Shown: piece by piece, positions 32,384 to 41,922 of the stretch | Position numbering within the stretch: the stretch's first letter is position 1 | Layout: each line of letters begins with the position of its first letter | Assembly (NCBI GenBank): GCA_964432595.1 | Contig: CAYSOF010000003.1 | Span: forward strand, 62,001-126,000 | Length of the DNA stretch: 64,000 nucleotides | Source: DASYLJ01 sp964432595 | GTDB lineage: Bacteria > Desulfobacterota > Binatia > DP-6 | Direction: 5' to 3' | Made by a program: the position numbers and the translations under genes | Notes under the pieces: model-generated | Database searches by the model: none | What the model was told of the DNA's origin: nothing | The model's input: the letters and a program-made list of their open reading frames with translations, nothing else

Positions 32384-34185
32384 GGCCGCAGCGCCGCCTC
32401 GAGATGCGGCAGCATCGCGTGCAGGTCCGCGACGACGGTGATGTCGGCCACCTTCTGCATCGGCGCCTTCGGGCTCTTGTTGACGCCGACGATGAGCCCC
32501 GCGCGACGCAACCCGACGATGTGCTCCATCATGCCGCTGACGCCGAGACCGACGTACAACCGCGGCGCGATCGCACGGCCGGTGAGCCCGACCTGATACT
32601 GCCGCGGCAGCCAGCCGAGGTCGGTCACCTCGCGCGTCGCACAGAGTGCGGCGCCGAGCGACTTCGCCAGCTCGCGGATCTGCGGCAGCGACGTCGGACC
32701 GCCGATCCCCTTCCCCACGCCCAGCACGAGCGCCGCCGTGTCGAGCGCCTCCTCGGCCTCGCCGCCGAGCGGCTGCAGCTCGACGAACGTCACGCGCGAC
32801 GGCGTCTCCGTCACGTCCAGCCGGACGATCTCCGCCGTGCGCGACGGATCGGGCCGCGCGGGATGGAGCATGCCGGGACGGACGGTCGCCATCTCGGGCC
32901 GCGTCCGCGAGAGGATCGGCGCGACGATCGTCCCGCCGAACGCCGGCTTCAGCTGGCGCACGCGCCCGTCGCCGTCGACGTCGAGATCGATCGCGTCGCC
33001 GGTGAGCCCGAGGCCGAGGCGCGCGGCGACGCGCGGCGCGAGGTCGCGCCCGCGCACCGTCGACGGCAGCAGCACGAGCCGCGGCTTCCGCGCCGTGATG
33101 GCGCCGGCGAGGATCGCCGCGTGCGTTTCGGTCAGGTACTGATCGAGCCACGGACCGTCGGCGACGAGGATCCGGTCCGCGCCGCCCGCGGCGAGCGCGT
33201 CCGCGTGCGCGCTGCCTGGGCCGATGACGATCGCCTCGACCGCGGCGCGGAGCGGGCCGGCCAGCTCCGCGGCCTTCGCGAGCAGCTCGTAGGTCACGCT
33301 GCGGACCGCGTCCACGTTCGCCTCGACGACGACCCAGATCGGCGCACCGGTCGACGGTCCCCGTGCCGGCAGCGGCTGGCGCTCCGTGCCCTTCCCGTCG
33401 AGCGCGCCGAGCGCCTGCAGCCGCTCGCGGAGCGAGCGCGCCAGCGCTTCGGGATCCTCGCCCGTGAGCACCTCGCCGCGCCGCTCGATCCGCACCTCCT
33501 CGATGCCGGCCACCCACGTCGGCGAGCCCTCGGCGCCGACGTCGCGCGGCGGCACACCGAGGTCGGCGAGCCCGACCGCCGCGACGGGCTTCTCCGCCGC
33601 GGCCTGGCGATCGGCCTTCGACGGGAAGCGCTCTTCCGCCAGGTCTTCGGCCGCCGTCAGCAGCGCGGGCAGCGGGCCGGTGACGAGCTCGAAGCCGTCG
33701 TCGGTCTCGCGCTCGGCCTCGAACGTGCGCGCCTGCGGGTCGACGCTGACGCGGCGAACGACGGTGGCCTGCGGCAGGTCGAGCAGCTCGGCCACCTGCG
33801 GTCCGACCTGGCCCGTCTCGGCGTCGACGCTGCAGCGGCCCATCAGCACGAGCGCGGGCTCCTCGCGACGAATGGCGGCCGCCAGCACCCGCGCGGTGGC
33901 GAGGGTGTCGGAGCCGGCGAGCTGCGGATCGATGACGTGGACGGCGCGGTCCGCGCCGAGCGCCAGGCATTCGACGAGCCCCTCGCGCGCGGACGGCGGT
34001 CCCATCGTGAGCGCCACCACTTCGCCGCCGTTCGCCTTCCGCAGCTCGAGCGCGCCGAGGAGCGCACGCACGTCGAAGCCGCTCACCTCGCCGCGCACGC
34101 CCTCGCGGACGAGGCGCTTCGTGTCGGGGTCGAACTTCAGGGCGCCGAGGACCGGCACCCACTTCACACAGACGACGATGCGCAT
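32380..34185 (-). CDS. Electron transfer flavoprotein, fused beta-alpha subunits
   Basis: A 601-residue fusion of EtfB (about residues 1-255) and EtfA (about 285-601). The N-terminal part begins MRIVVCVKWVPVLGALKFDPDTKR and has ALELRKANGGEVVALTMGP, typical of EtfB. The C-terminal part ends with the FAD-binding EtfA domain: GLTGRAIAPRLYVGLGVSGMMEHIVGLRRAG and NKSPKAPMQKVADITVVADL. The two subunits are normally separate genes. Such a fusion passes electrons from flavin dehydrogenases to a quinone reductase. The stop overlaps the ThiO start, suggesting the oxidase-like protein and the Etf work together. Confidence 0.9.
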   Translation of the reverse strand: MRIVVCVKWVPVLGALKFDPDTKRLVREGVRGEVSGFDVRALLGALELRKANGGEVVALTMGPPSAREGLVECLALGADRAVHVIDPQLAGSDTLATARVLAAAIRREEPALVLMGRCSVDAETGQVGPQVAELLDLPQATVVRRVSVDPQARTFEAERETDDGFELVTGPLPALLTAAEDLAEERFPSKADRQAAAEKPVAAVGLADLGVPPRDVGAEGSPTWVAGIEEVRIERRGEVLTGEDPEALARSLRERLQALGALDGKGTERQPLPARGPSTGAPIWVVVEANVDAVRSVTYELLAKAAELAGPLRAAVEAIVIGPGSAHADALAAGGADRILVADGPWLDQYLTETHAAILAGAITARKPRLVLLPSTVRGRDLAPRVAARLGLGLTGDAIDLDVDGDGRVRQLKPAFGGTIVAPILSRTRPEMATVRPGMLHPARPDPSRTAEIVRLDVTETPSRVTFVELQPLGGEAEEALDTAALVLGVGKGIGGPTSLPQIRELAKSLGAALCATREVTDLGWLPRQYQVGLTGRAIAPRLYVGLGVSGMMEHIVGLRRAGLIVGVNKSPKAPMQKVADITVVADLHAMLPHLEAALRP

Positions 34186-34242
34186 CGGGACGGTTTGACC
34201 ACATCGGGACGGGGGCCGGAAGCGTCGCGCAGGCCACCCCGT

Positions 34243-36174
34243 TCATGGCGCCACGACCGACGCCGGGACGCAGAGGCGGTTCGACTTCTTCACCTCGAGC
34301 GTGAGTGCGCCGAACTGATCGGCGACCACCGCGGTACGCTTCTCGAATGCGAGCTGCTTCCGCGCATCCTTGGCGGCGTAGCAGACGAGGCGGTCGCCCG
34401 GGCGCGGCACGCCTTCGTCGTTCTTGTCCGCGGCCGTGCACACGGCCAGCGGCTTCCCGACGACGACGCTCTTCGTCTCGAACCGGTCGGTCACTGTCAC
34501 CGTGCGCGCGACGAAGGCGGGCGTGCCCTTCCGGAGCTTCGCCGGGTAGCACTTGAAGTGGTCGAGACCCGCGGCGACGGGTCCGCCGTCCGCTCCCGCC
34601 GGCAGGCACAGCGTCGACGCGCGCCCGAGGCGCAGCGCGAGGCCGCCGAAGCGATCCGTCGTCAGGACGTCGCGGCCGGCGAACGCCGGCTGGCCCTTCG
34701 CGTCCTTCGTCTTGTAGCAGGCGAGGTGCGCCGTCGGGTCGTCGATCGCGTCGCCGTCCAGCCCGGCGGGGGGGCAGATCGACGCGATCGCCTCGACGAT
34801 CACGCTCTTGTCTTCGAAGTCGTCGGCGAGCCGCACCGTGCGCGCGCTGAACTTCGGCGTGCCTTTCGCGGTCCGCGACGGGTAGCAGCGCACGTCGTCG
34901 AGCGGCGGAAGGGTCGACGTCGTCACCGTGCTCGAGGTGACCGACGTGCTGCTGCTGGTGCTGATGCTGGTCGTCGTCGTCGGAAGCACGACCTCGCACC
35001 GCGCGTCGACGATCCGGCAGCCGCGGCAGACGACACACGCCTCCTGCGAGGGAACGATCGTCGCCCCGTCGCACCCATAGGCGGCCCGGATCGGATCCGC
35101 GGTCGGCGGACAGTCGCACGTCTCGCCGCACGCGGCTTCGACGGTGCCGTCACCGCACGTGCCGACACACCCGACGAGGGTCGTGGTGGTCGGCGGCAGA
35201 CTCGACGTGGTCGTCACGGTGGACGACGTGGTGACGGTAGGGAGCGGCCCGGGCGGGCCGTAGGTCTTGCCCGACTGCCCGGTGAGCGGCGCACCGTCCG
35301 CCGAGGCGATCTCCAGCGTCGCCGTATTGAGGGCGTTCGTCCACAAGACGTACTTCGCGAGGCTGGAGAAGGGGAAGATGATGGGCAGGACGCTGCTGTC
35401 CAACGTGGTCGCGATGCTGACCGCGACCACCACAGGCGTCCCGACCGTCGCGGCGAACTCGTCGTCGAACCCGGCGTTCGTCAGCTCACAGATGGCATGC
35501 ATCGTAGGGCTCACTCTCGTACTCCGGAACGAGGTGGCGTAGGGCGCTTCATCGTTCGCGTACGCGGTCGGCGTGTACAGGGCCACGATCGCGACCGTGT
35601 TGACCAAGCTGTTGAGCTCGCTCTCGACACAGTCCAGGCGATAGGCCGCCGTGATCGTCGTCGGATCGCCCACGTCCGGCGCCCCGGTTCCCGCGGGCGG
35701 TACGACGACGTCCGCGAAGCCGACGGTCATCGCGAGCTGCGCGCGCGCTCGATAGGGATTCTCCCCCATGACGAACCCCGTGCCGTACGCGGCCGGGGAG
35801 CCCTCCGCGCCGACCTCGCCGTACATGCGCAACACCCCGGGTGCGGACATCCCCTTGGCGAAGGCGTAGCTGCCACCGAAAAAGTACTGCGAGAGGTCCG
35901 GCGCGAAGTTGAAGCCGTCGAAGGTTCCGCACGATCCTTCGAATTCCAGACCGTTGCCGGTCGGGGTCGTGACGGCGATCAGGCTGCGCTGGTCGGCGGG
36001 GCCGGGAACACCGTACGCCGCCAGCCCGCACGTTCCGCCCACGCTGCTGAACGGCCCGGGTGCGGTCGCGGCATCGGCGTCGGCCGCGGCCAGGGCGACT
36101 GCCACGACGGCACATCGGGACGCAGCGAGGACGCTGAACGGTGACGCGTGGGGTCGATCGGCGGGGTGCTTCAT
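34243..36174 (-). CDS. Secreted multi-domain protein with Thr-rich linkers and four CYxxK repeats
   Basis: A 643-residue secreted protein. A signal peptide lies at about 1-36 (AVVAVALAAADADA). A beta-rich domain of about 270 residues follows, then a Thr/Ser linker (TVTTSSTVTTTSSLPPTTTT). Next come a Cys-rich segment (CVGTCGDGTVEAACGETCDC) and a second Thr/Ser linker. From about residue 430 there are four tandem units of about 50-60 residues of the form CYxxK...F..RxV...DxF...V...LCxPA. The same unit occurs at the N-terminus of the 618-2120 protein. No enzymatic motif is seen. An extracellular binding or structural role is likely. Confidence 0.75.
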   Translation of the reverse strand: MKHPADRPHASPFSVLAASRCAVVAVALAAADADAATAPGPFSSVGGTCGLAAYGVPGPADQRSLIAVTTPTGNGLEFEGSCGTFDGFNFAPDLSQYFFGGSYAFAKGMSAPGVLRMYGEVGAEGSPAAYGTGFVMGENPYRARAQLAMTVGFADVVVPPAGTGAPDVGDPTTITAAYRLDCVESELNSLVNTVAIVALYTPTAYANDEAPYATSFRSTRVSPTMHAICELTNAGFDDEFAATVGTPVVVAVSIATTLDSSVLPIIFPFSSLAKYVLWTNALNTATLEIASADGAPLTGQSGKTYGPPGPLPTVTTSSTVTTTSSLPPTTTTLVGCVGTCGDGTVEAACGETCDCPPTADPIRAAYGCDGATIVPSQEACVVCRGCRIVDARCEVVLPTTTTSISTSSSTSVTSSTVTTSTLPPLDDVRCYPSRTAKGTPKFSARTVRLADDFEDKSVIVEAIASICPPAGLDGDAIDDPTAHLACYKTKDAKGQPAFAGRDVLTTDRFGGLALRLGRASTLCLPAGADGGPVAAGLDHFKCYPAKLRKGTPAFVARTVTVTDRFETKSVVVGKPLAVCTAADKNDEGVPRPGDRLVCYAAKDARKQLAFEKRTAVVADQFGALTLEVKKSNRLCVPASVVAP

Positions 36175-36323
36175 GGGTGCACCAGATCAGGCCGGCCCCT
36201 GCGTCGCATCGGGTGTTTCCCCATTTTTCACCGCCCGCGAGGCGCCTTTCGCGCTTTCGCACGTCGTTCGGGGGGCGTTGTCGAATTCGCCCGCGCCGGG
36301 TCGACTAGGGGGCGGAGGTGCAG

Positions 36324-36749
36324 ATGACAGCGAAACCGTCCCGGATGATCTTCGTGAACCTGGCCGTGAGCGACCTGAAGCGCTCGGTCGATTTCTTCAC
36401 CAAGCTCGGCTTCACGTTCGACCCGCGGTTCACCGACGAAACGGCCACCAGCATGATCGTCGACGAGGGGCACTCGTACGTGATGCTGCTCGCGCGCGAC
36501 AAGTTCACGACGTTCACGAACAAGAAGATCTGCGACACGGCGACGCACACCGAGGGCCTCTTCTGCATCTCGGCCGGCAGCCGCGCCGAGGTCGACGAGA
36601 TGGTGAACACCGCCGTCGCGTCGGGTGGATCGCTCGCGCACGACAAGATGGATCACGGCTTCATGTACGGCTGGAGCTTCTACGATCCCGACGGCCATCA
36701 CTGGGAAGTGATGTGGATGGACCCGAACGCAGTTCCGCCCGCGCAGTGA
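36324..36749 (+). CDS. VOC-family (glyoxalase/bleomycin-resistance-like) protein
   Basis: A 141-residue protein of the vicinal oxygen chelate superfamily. The start is ATG 36324 rather than GTG 36318, because GGAGG lies 5 nt upstream. The first half reads FVNLAVSDLKRSVDFFTKLGF, and the second ends with MYGWSFYDPDGHHWEVMWMD, the canonical Glu-bearing strand. Function could be isomerase, dioxygenase-like or antibiotic binding; no substrate clue exists. The next VOC gene follows after 13 nt, so they form a pair. Confidence 0.85.
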   Translation: MTAKPSRMIFVNLAVSDLKRSVDFFTKLGFTFDPRFTDETATSMIVDEGHSYVMLLARDKFTTFTNKKICDTATHTEGLFCISAGSRAEVDEMVNTAVASGGSLAHDKMDHGFMYGWSFYDPDGHHWEVMWMDPNAVPPAQ

Positions 36750-36762
36750 AAGGAGCACGACG

Positions 36763-37119
36763 ATGGCGAATCACGTGACGCACTTCGAGATCCTGGTGGC
36801 GAGCAACCCCGACGCGGCGTTCGAGTTCTATCGCAACGCCTTCGGCTGGAAGATCGACGCCGACAACCCGATGCACTACGGCCTCGTGGACACGGGCGGC
36901 GGCATCGGCGGCGGCATCGGCCAGTCGATGGACGGGAAGCTCCACGTCACCTTCTACGTCGAGGTCGACGATCCGCAGGCGATGCTCGACCGCATCGGCA
37001 CGCTCGGCGGCAAGACGATCATGCCGCCGATGGACGTGCCGGGAGGCCAGGTGCGCATCGCGATGTTCGAGGATCCGGCCGGCAACCAGGTCGGGCTCGT
37101 GAAGCAGCTCGCGTCGTGA
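36763..37119 (+). CDS. VOC-family protein
   Basis: A 118-residue VOC protein. It begins MANHVTHFEILVASNPDAAFEFYRNAFGW and ends VRIAMFEDPAGNQVGLVKQL, the usual strand and ligand positions. A Gly-rich insertion (GGGIGGGIG) matches the CFP30B-like subgroup annotated as glyoxalases or hydroxylase-like proteins. AAAGGAG precedes the start. It is the second gene of a two-gene VOC operon, and converges with the parallel beta-helix gene after 16 nt. Confidence 0.85.
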   Translation: MANHVTHFEILVASNPDAAFEFYRNAFGWKIDADNPMHYGLVDTGGGIGGGIGQSMDGKLHVTFYVEVDDPQAMLDRIGTLGGKTIMPPMDVPGGQVRIAMFEDPAGNQVGLVKQLAS

Positions 37120-37135
37120 CGGCGCGCGCGTCTAG

Positions 37136-39022
37136 CTAGGGCCGCGTCGGGCAGACGCCCGGCGCCGCCGCCTTCGCGGCGACGAACCGCGTCGCGTCGT
37201 CACGGCGCACGCGGCCGCCGAGCTCGGCGCAGTACTGCCGCATGCCGGCGGCCGTCACCGTGCCGCCCGTCCCGAGCGTCAGTCCTACGCGGCGCTCGCC
37301 GGCGTCGGTGAGGTCGAGGCCGTCGCCGCACTTCGCGACCACGCCGCGCGCCGTCACGCGCACGGTGCGACACGCGCCCGCCGCCGGCGCCGGATCGACG
37401 TAGGCGTAGGCGACGATGCGTCCACCGCGCTCCTTGGCACTCCAGCGCTCGCACGGCAGGGCGACGCTCGTCGACTGGCCGGACCCCGCGAGGCCGAAGA
37501 CCTCGAGCAGCGCGCCGCCGCCAGCGGCGCCGCCACACGTCGGATCGGCGGCCGTGCCGCGCTCGCCGAGCGCGAGCCCGGGCTGGCGGCCTTTGAAGGC
37601 CAGCGAGCGCGCGTCGTCGTCGCGAAGATTCAGGGCGCCGGACAGCGGCGAGCAGCCGAGCGCATCGTCGGGCGCGCCGCTGCAATCGTCGTCGACGCCG
37701 TTGCAGACGTCGAGGACGCCCGGATGCACGGCGGCCTCCGCATCGTCGCAATCGGTTCCGGCCGGACAGCCGGCATCGATCGCACCGTCGGCATCGTCGT
37801 CGCGCGACGCCGGGCGTTCGAACGCGCCGAGATCGCAGCGGGCGACGCCGTCGCACAGGCCGTCGGCGCCGCGGGGCTCACCACGCGCGTCGACGTCGAG
37901 CGGATCGCCCCCCTCGTCGACGCACCCGCCGGCCGGTCCGGCATCCACCGCGGGGCTCGTCGACACCAGGCCATGCGTCGGCACCGACCCGCCACTCGAC
38001 GCGAGCGGCTCGAGGCCGGCCACGACGCCGGTGAGCGCGAGCCCGACGTCGCCCGCGAACGTGCATCCCGTCGCGTCCTGGATGAGGTTGGGGCCGTCGA
38101 GGGTGACGTCGCCGTCGCAGTCCGGCGACTCGCCGCCGGCGCCGTTGCCGGCCACGATCGAGCTCGCGAGCTCGACCGGAACGTCCGCGAAGCGCGCGTC
38201 GATGCCGCCGCCGAAATCGTCGGCGACGTTCCCCGTGATCGTCGAGCTGCGAATGACGGTGCGCTCGTTGACCTGGATCCCGCCGCCCGTCTGCGACGCA
38301 CGATTGCCGCTGATCGTCACGTTGACGAGCGTCGACTCGCCCTCGGAGCCGCCGAAGATGCCGCCGCCGCTGCGGCCGAGGTTGTCGTGAATGGTGGACC
38401 CGTCGATCCTCGCGAGCCCGTAGAGCGCGATGCCTCCGCCGATCTGGCCGCCGTTCCAGGCGATCGTGGAGGCAGCGACGATGAGGACGACGCCGTCGTG
38501 ATAGACGCCACCACCGAACGTCGCGAGGTTCTGCTGAACGGTGACGCGCTCCATGATGAGCCGACCGAGATTGCGGATGCCGCCACCACGGTCGGCGAGT
38601 CCCTCCTGCACGGTGACGTCCGCGAGCACGAGCTCACCGGTGGCGCGCACGTCGAACACGCGCTCGTTCAGCACGGTCCGGATGGTGGTCTCGGCCGCGC
38701 CCGCGCCGATGACGACCGTCGGGGAATTGAGGATGTCGAGGTCACCGGTCGCCGCGCCGTCTTCCGGCGCCCCGCCCATGGAGAGCGTGTACTCCCGGTC
38801 CTCGAGGAAGATCATGATGTGCTGGTCCTGCGCGTTGGCCTCCTGGATCGCCGCGCGCAGCGTGCACGCGCCGCTCGGCGCGGCGACACAGTCGCCGTCG
38901 CCCGGGACCGCGTCCGGCTCGTCCGTCGTCGCGTCGACGTTGAAGATGAGGAGCGCCCGGGCGGGCGTGGCGCCGACGAGCGCGGCGAGCAGGAGGATCG
39001 GCAGGGCGCGCGTCGGGAACAT
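37136..39022 (-). CDS. Secreted parallel beta-helix (CSLREA-type) protein with MopE-like metal motif
   Basis: A 628-residue secreted protein. A signal peptide of about 24 residues is followed by a CSLREA-like motif (GACTLRAAIQEANA, with Ala for Glu). Right-handed parallel beta-helix repeats follow (residues about 90-300; repeated GGGI and STI.GN motifs). A choice-of-anchor Q-like region around SPAVDAGP comes next, then a MopE-type motif (DCDDAEAAVHPGVLDVCNGVDDDC) that binds metal in related proteins. The last 150 residues are a separate domain with paired cysteines. It is likely an extracellular surface protein. It lies downstream of, and convergent with, the VOC pair. Confidence 0.8.
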   Translation of the reverse strand: MFPTRALPILLLAALVGATPARALLIFNVDATTDEPDAVPGDGDCVAAPSGACTLRAAIQEANAQDQHIMIFLEDREYTLSMGGAPEDGAATGDLDILNSPTVVIGAGAAETTIRTVLNERVFDVRATGELVLADVTVQEGLADRGGGIRNLGRLIMERVTVQQNLATFGGGVYHDGVVLIVAASTIAWNGGQIGGGIALYGLARIDGSTIHDNLGRSGGGIFGGSEGESTLVNVTISGNRASQTGGGIQVNERTVIRSSTITGNVADDFGGGIDARFADVPVELASSIVAGNGAGGESPDCDGDVTLDGPNLIQDATGCTFAGDVGLALTGVVAGLEPLASSGGSVPTHGLVSTSPAVDAGPAGGCVDEGGDPLDVDARGEPRGADGLCDGVARCDLGAFERPASRDDDADGAIDAGCPAGTDCDDAEAAVHPGVLDVCNGVDDDCSGAPDDALGCSPLSGALNLRDDDARSLAFKGRQPGLALGERGTAADPTCGGAAGGGALLEVFGLAGSGQSTSVALPCERWSAKERGGRIVAYAYVDPAPAAGACRTVRVTARGVVAKCGDGLDLTDAGERRVGLTLGTGGTVTAAGMRQYCAELGGRVRRDDATRFVAAKAAAPGVCPTRP

Positions 39023-39107
39023 GCCGATCGGTTGTCGGCATGTCCTCGCCGCAACTTGAGGCCGGCGCGGCTGGACGCACCCAGCGTCCGCGGCCCCGGG
39101 TGTTTCC

Positions 39108-41900
39108 CTACTTCGCGGCCCGCTGCCGTTCGAGCATCCGCGCCCCGAGCTCCGCGCGCGACCGGATGCCGAGCTTGCCGTAGATCCGCGTGAGATTGGC
39201 CTCGACGGTCTTCGGGCTCATGAAGAGCGCCTTGGCGACCTCCTGGTTGGTACGCCCCGCCCCTGCGAGCGTCGCGACGCGCTCCTCGGTCGGCGTCAGC
39301 GCATCGCCGGTGGCGCGGCGGGCGGGGATGCGCGCCAGCTCCTCCTCGGCGCGTTGCATCCACGGTCGGGCGCCGACGCCGCGCAACACCCCGAGCGCGC
39401 GCTCGAGCACCTCGCGGGCGACGCGCCGCTCCCCGCGACGCCGGCGCACCGCCCCCAGCACGAGCAGCGCGCGGCCGGCGTCGACGGGCATCCCGAGCCG
39501 CTCCGAGCGCTCGACGGCGTCCTCGGCCGCGGCCGCGGCCGCATCGAGATCGCCCTGCTCCGCCGCCAGGACGGCCCGGGCACGCGCCGCGTTCGCGATC
39601 GCCCAGCGCCGGTCGAGGGCACGCGCGCGCTCGTCGAACCGATCGAGCAGCGCGGACGCCCGCGCCGTCTGCCCCGTGCGCGTCAGCGCCTCGACGGCGT
39701 CCGGAGCGAAGTACGCCACCCACGGCTCGCCGATCCCGAGCCCCTCGAACACCGCCGCCAACGGCGCGAGCGAGCGCGCCGCCGCGGCGGCGTCGCCCAG
39801 CGACAGCTCCAGGATTCCTTCGATGGTCATGACCCACTGCAGCCCGTTGACGTCGTCGGTCCGCTCCATGAGCGCGCGGGCCTCGACCAGGTCGGTGCGG
39901 GCGCCGTCGACGTCGCCCGCGGTCGCGCGCGTCCGGGCGCGATGCGCGAGCGACAGCGCCTGCAAGGTCTCGCTGTCGGTCTGCACGGCGATCAGCAGCG
40001 ACTCCTCGGTGCTCTGCGTGGATGCCGCCAGGTCGCCGCGCCACCACTCGAGCCACGACAGCGTCAGCAGAATGAACGGCAGCCCGCTCTCCTCGCCGTG
40101 CACCGCAGCCGATTCGCAGATCGCCCGCAGCCGGACGCCGGCCTCGTCGAGGCGTCCCTCCCACATGGCGATCAGACCGGCCACCGAGCTCGGCCGGAGC
40201 AGCAGCAACCCGGCGCGACTGCGATCCTCGAGCGCGAGCGCGCGTTCGAGCGCGGCGGGGTTGCCGCCGAGACCGGCGAGGAACTCGCCGCTGGTGACGA
40301 GGCCCAGCGCGTCGGCGAGGAGCCCCGGATCGCGCAGCCGTTCCGCCGCGGCCAACGCCTCGCGCGCCGCCGCCAGCGCGCGCGGCAGGTCGCCGATCAT
40401 GAACGTCGCGAAGCCGAGCTCGAGGCGGATGACGGCCTTCGCGGCCTCGTCGTCGCAATGGACGAGCGCTTCCGTGAAGCGATCGATCGCCTCGCGGAAG
40501 CTGTCCTCCTGGCTGCGTAGCTGCCCGAGGAGCCGCAGGGCGACCGCGCGTTGCGGACCGGCGACCTCCTCCGCGAGCACCCCGTCGAGCAGCTCGTGCG
40601 CGTGCGCGCGCGAGCCGGCGTGGAAGAAGTGCTCGGCCGCCTGGATGCGACGGCGCCGGCTGCCTGCGGCGTCGTCGGGCGGCGTCAGGCGTGCCGCCTG
40701 CTCCTGCAGCTCGCCCGCGACGTCCGGTGCGCCCCGACGCCGCGCGAGGATCGCGGCGTCGTCGAGCACGACGGCCACCTCGTCGCTCGGGCGCGACGCC
40801 GCGAGGGCGAGATGGCGTGCGCGCTCCTCCGGCGCGCCGACCATACGCGCGAGCCGGCGATGAACCTCGCGACGCGCGTCCGCCGTCGCCGACGAGTACA
40901 CCGCCGCGGCGAACAGCGGGTGCGCGAAGCGGACGTGGCCGTCGTCCACCTCGAGCAGCCGGGCGCTCTGCGCGCGCGCGAGTGCGCCGTCGGCGTCACG
41001 CTCGCCGACCGCGACGCGGAGCAGGTCGACGGTGGGCGAGGACAGCGCGGCCGCGGCGAGCAGCGTGTCGCGCGTGCGCGCCGGCAGACGATCGAGCCGC
41101 CGCACGACGAGGCTCGCCAGCGTGTCGGGCACCGGGAACGGCTCGCCGGGTCGCGCGCCCGCCTCGACGATTGCGCGTCCCAGCTCGACGGCGAAGAACG
41201 GGTTGCCGCCCGACGCGTCGGCGATCCGCCGCAGCACCGGGCGCGGAAACACGTGGTCGAGCCGCGCCTGCACGACGTGATGCAGCTCGGCGAGCCCGAG
41301 CGGGCCGAGGCGCCGCCGCTCGACGCCGCCCGCGAACGCGGCGTCGAGGGCGAGCGGATCGGCAGCGCGGCCGTCGACGAGGCGTACCGTCGCGACGACG
41401 CCGACGCGGCGATCGCCGATGCGTCGCAACGCGAACGCCAGCGCCTCGGCCGACGCACGATCGAGCCACTGCAGGTCGTCGACGGCGAGTACGACGGGCA
41501 TCGCGTCGGTCAGCAGCCGCAGGGACGAGAGGACGGCGGTCGCGACGGCGCGCGCCGTCGGCGGCGCCCCCGGCGGGCTGGCGCGCATGAGCGCGACATC
41601 GAGCGCGATCCGCTGCGGCTCGGGCAGCTGCGCGAGGGACGTCTCCGCCACGGGCTCGAGCAGGTCGGCCAGGGAGGCGAATGCGAGCTTCGCCTCCGCC
41701 TCGACCGGGCGGCACGACAGGACCACCGCCCCGTCCGCGCGCTCGAAGACCCGTCGCCAGACCGTCGTCTTGCCGATGCCGGGCAGCCCCTCGAAGACGA
41801 GCGCGCCCGGGCCGCCCGCCAGCCGGCCGACGAAGCGGTCGACCGCCTCGATCTCCGCTGCCCGGCCGACGATGGCGTCCGCGGTCACGCCCCGTCGCAT
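39108..41900 (-). CDS. Large LuxR-family ATPase (LAL/MalT-like) transcriptional regulator
   Basis: A 930-residue regulator. The N-terminal AAA/NB domain has Walker A GLPGIGKTT (residues 38-46) and Walker B VVLAVDDLQWLD (about 131-142). A long helical TPR-like middle follows. The C-terminal GerE/LuxR helix-turn-helix reads LTPTEERVATLAGAGRTNQEVAKALFMSPKTVEANLTRIYGKLG. Such proteins activate transcription after sensing a small ligand through the repeats. It starts 22 nt after the stop of the beta-propeller lipoprotein gene, on the same strand. A GGAGG element is only 1 nt from ATG 41900, so a GTG at 41888 is an alternative start. Confidence 0.9.
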   Translation of the reverse strand: MRRGVTADAIVGRAAEIEAVDRFVGRLAGGPGALVFEGLPGIGKTTVWRRVFERADGAVVLSCRPVEAEAKLAFASLADLLEPVAETSLAQLPEPQRIALDVALMRASPPGAPPTARAVATAVLSSLRLLTDAMPVVLAVDDLQWLDRASAEALAFALRRIGDRRVGVVATVRLVDGRAADPLALDAAFAGGVERRRLGPLGLAELHHVVQARLDHVFPRPVLRRIADASGGNPFFAVELGRAIVEAGARPGEPFPVPDTLASLVVRRLDRLPARTRDTLLAAAALSSPTVDLLRVAVGERDADGALARAQSARLLEVDDGHVRFAHPLFAAAVYSSATADARREVHRRLARMVGAPEERARHLALAASRPSDEVAVVLDDAAILARRRGAPDVAGELQEQAARLTPPDDAAGSRRRRIQAAEHFFHAGSRAHAHELLDGVLAEEVAGPQRAVALRLLGQLRSQEDSFREAIDRFTEALVHCDDEAAKAVIRLELGFATFMIGDLPRALAAAREALAAAERLRDPGLLADALGLVTSGEFLAGLGGNPAALERALALEDRSRAGLLLLRPSSVAGLIAMWEGRLDEAGVRLRAICESAAVHGEESGLPFILLTLSWLEWWRGDLAASTQSTEESLLIAVQTDSETLQALSLAHRARTRATAGDVDGARTDLVEARALMERTDDVNGLQWVMTIEGILELSLGDAAAAARSLAPLAAVFEGLGIGEPWVAYFAPDAVEALTRTGQTARASALLDRFDERARALDRRWAIANAARARAVLAAEQGDLDAAAAAAEDAVERSERLGMPVDAGRALLVLGAVRRRRGERRVAREVLERALGVLRGVGARPWMQRAEEELARIPARRATGDALTPTEERVATLAGAGRTNQEVAKALFMSPKTVEANLTRIYGKLGIRSRAELGARMLERQRAAK

Positions 41901-41922
41901 GCCTCCGGAGAGGCCGTGCTGT

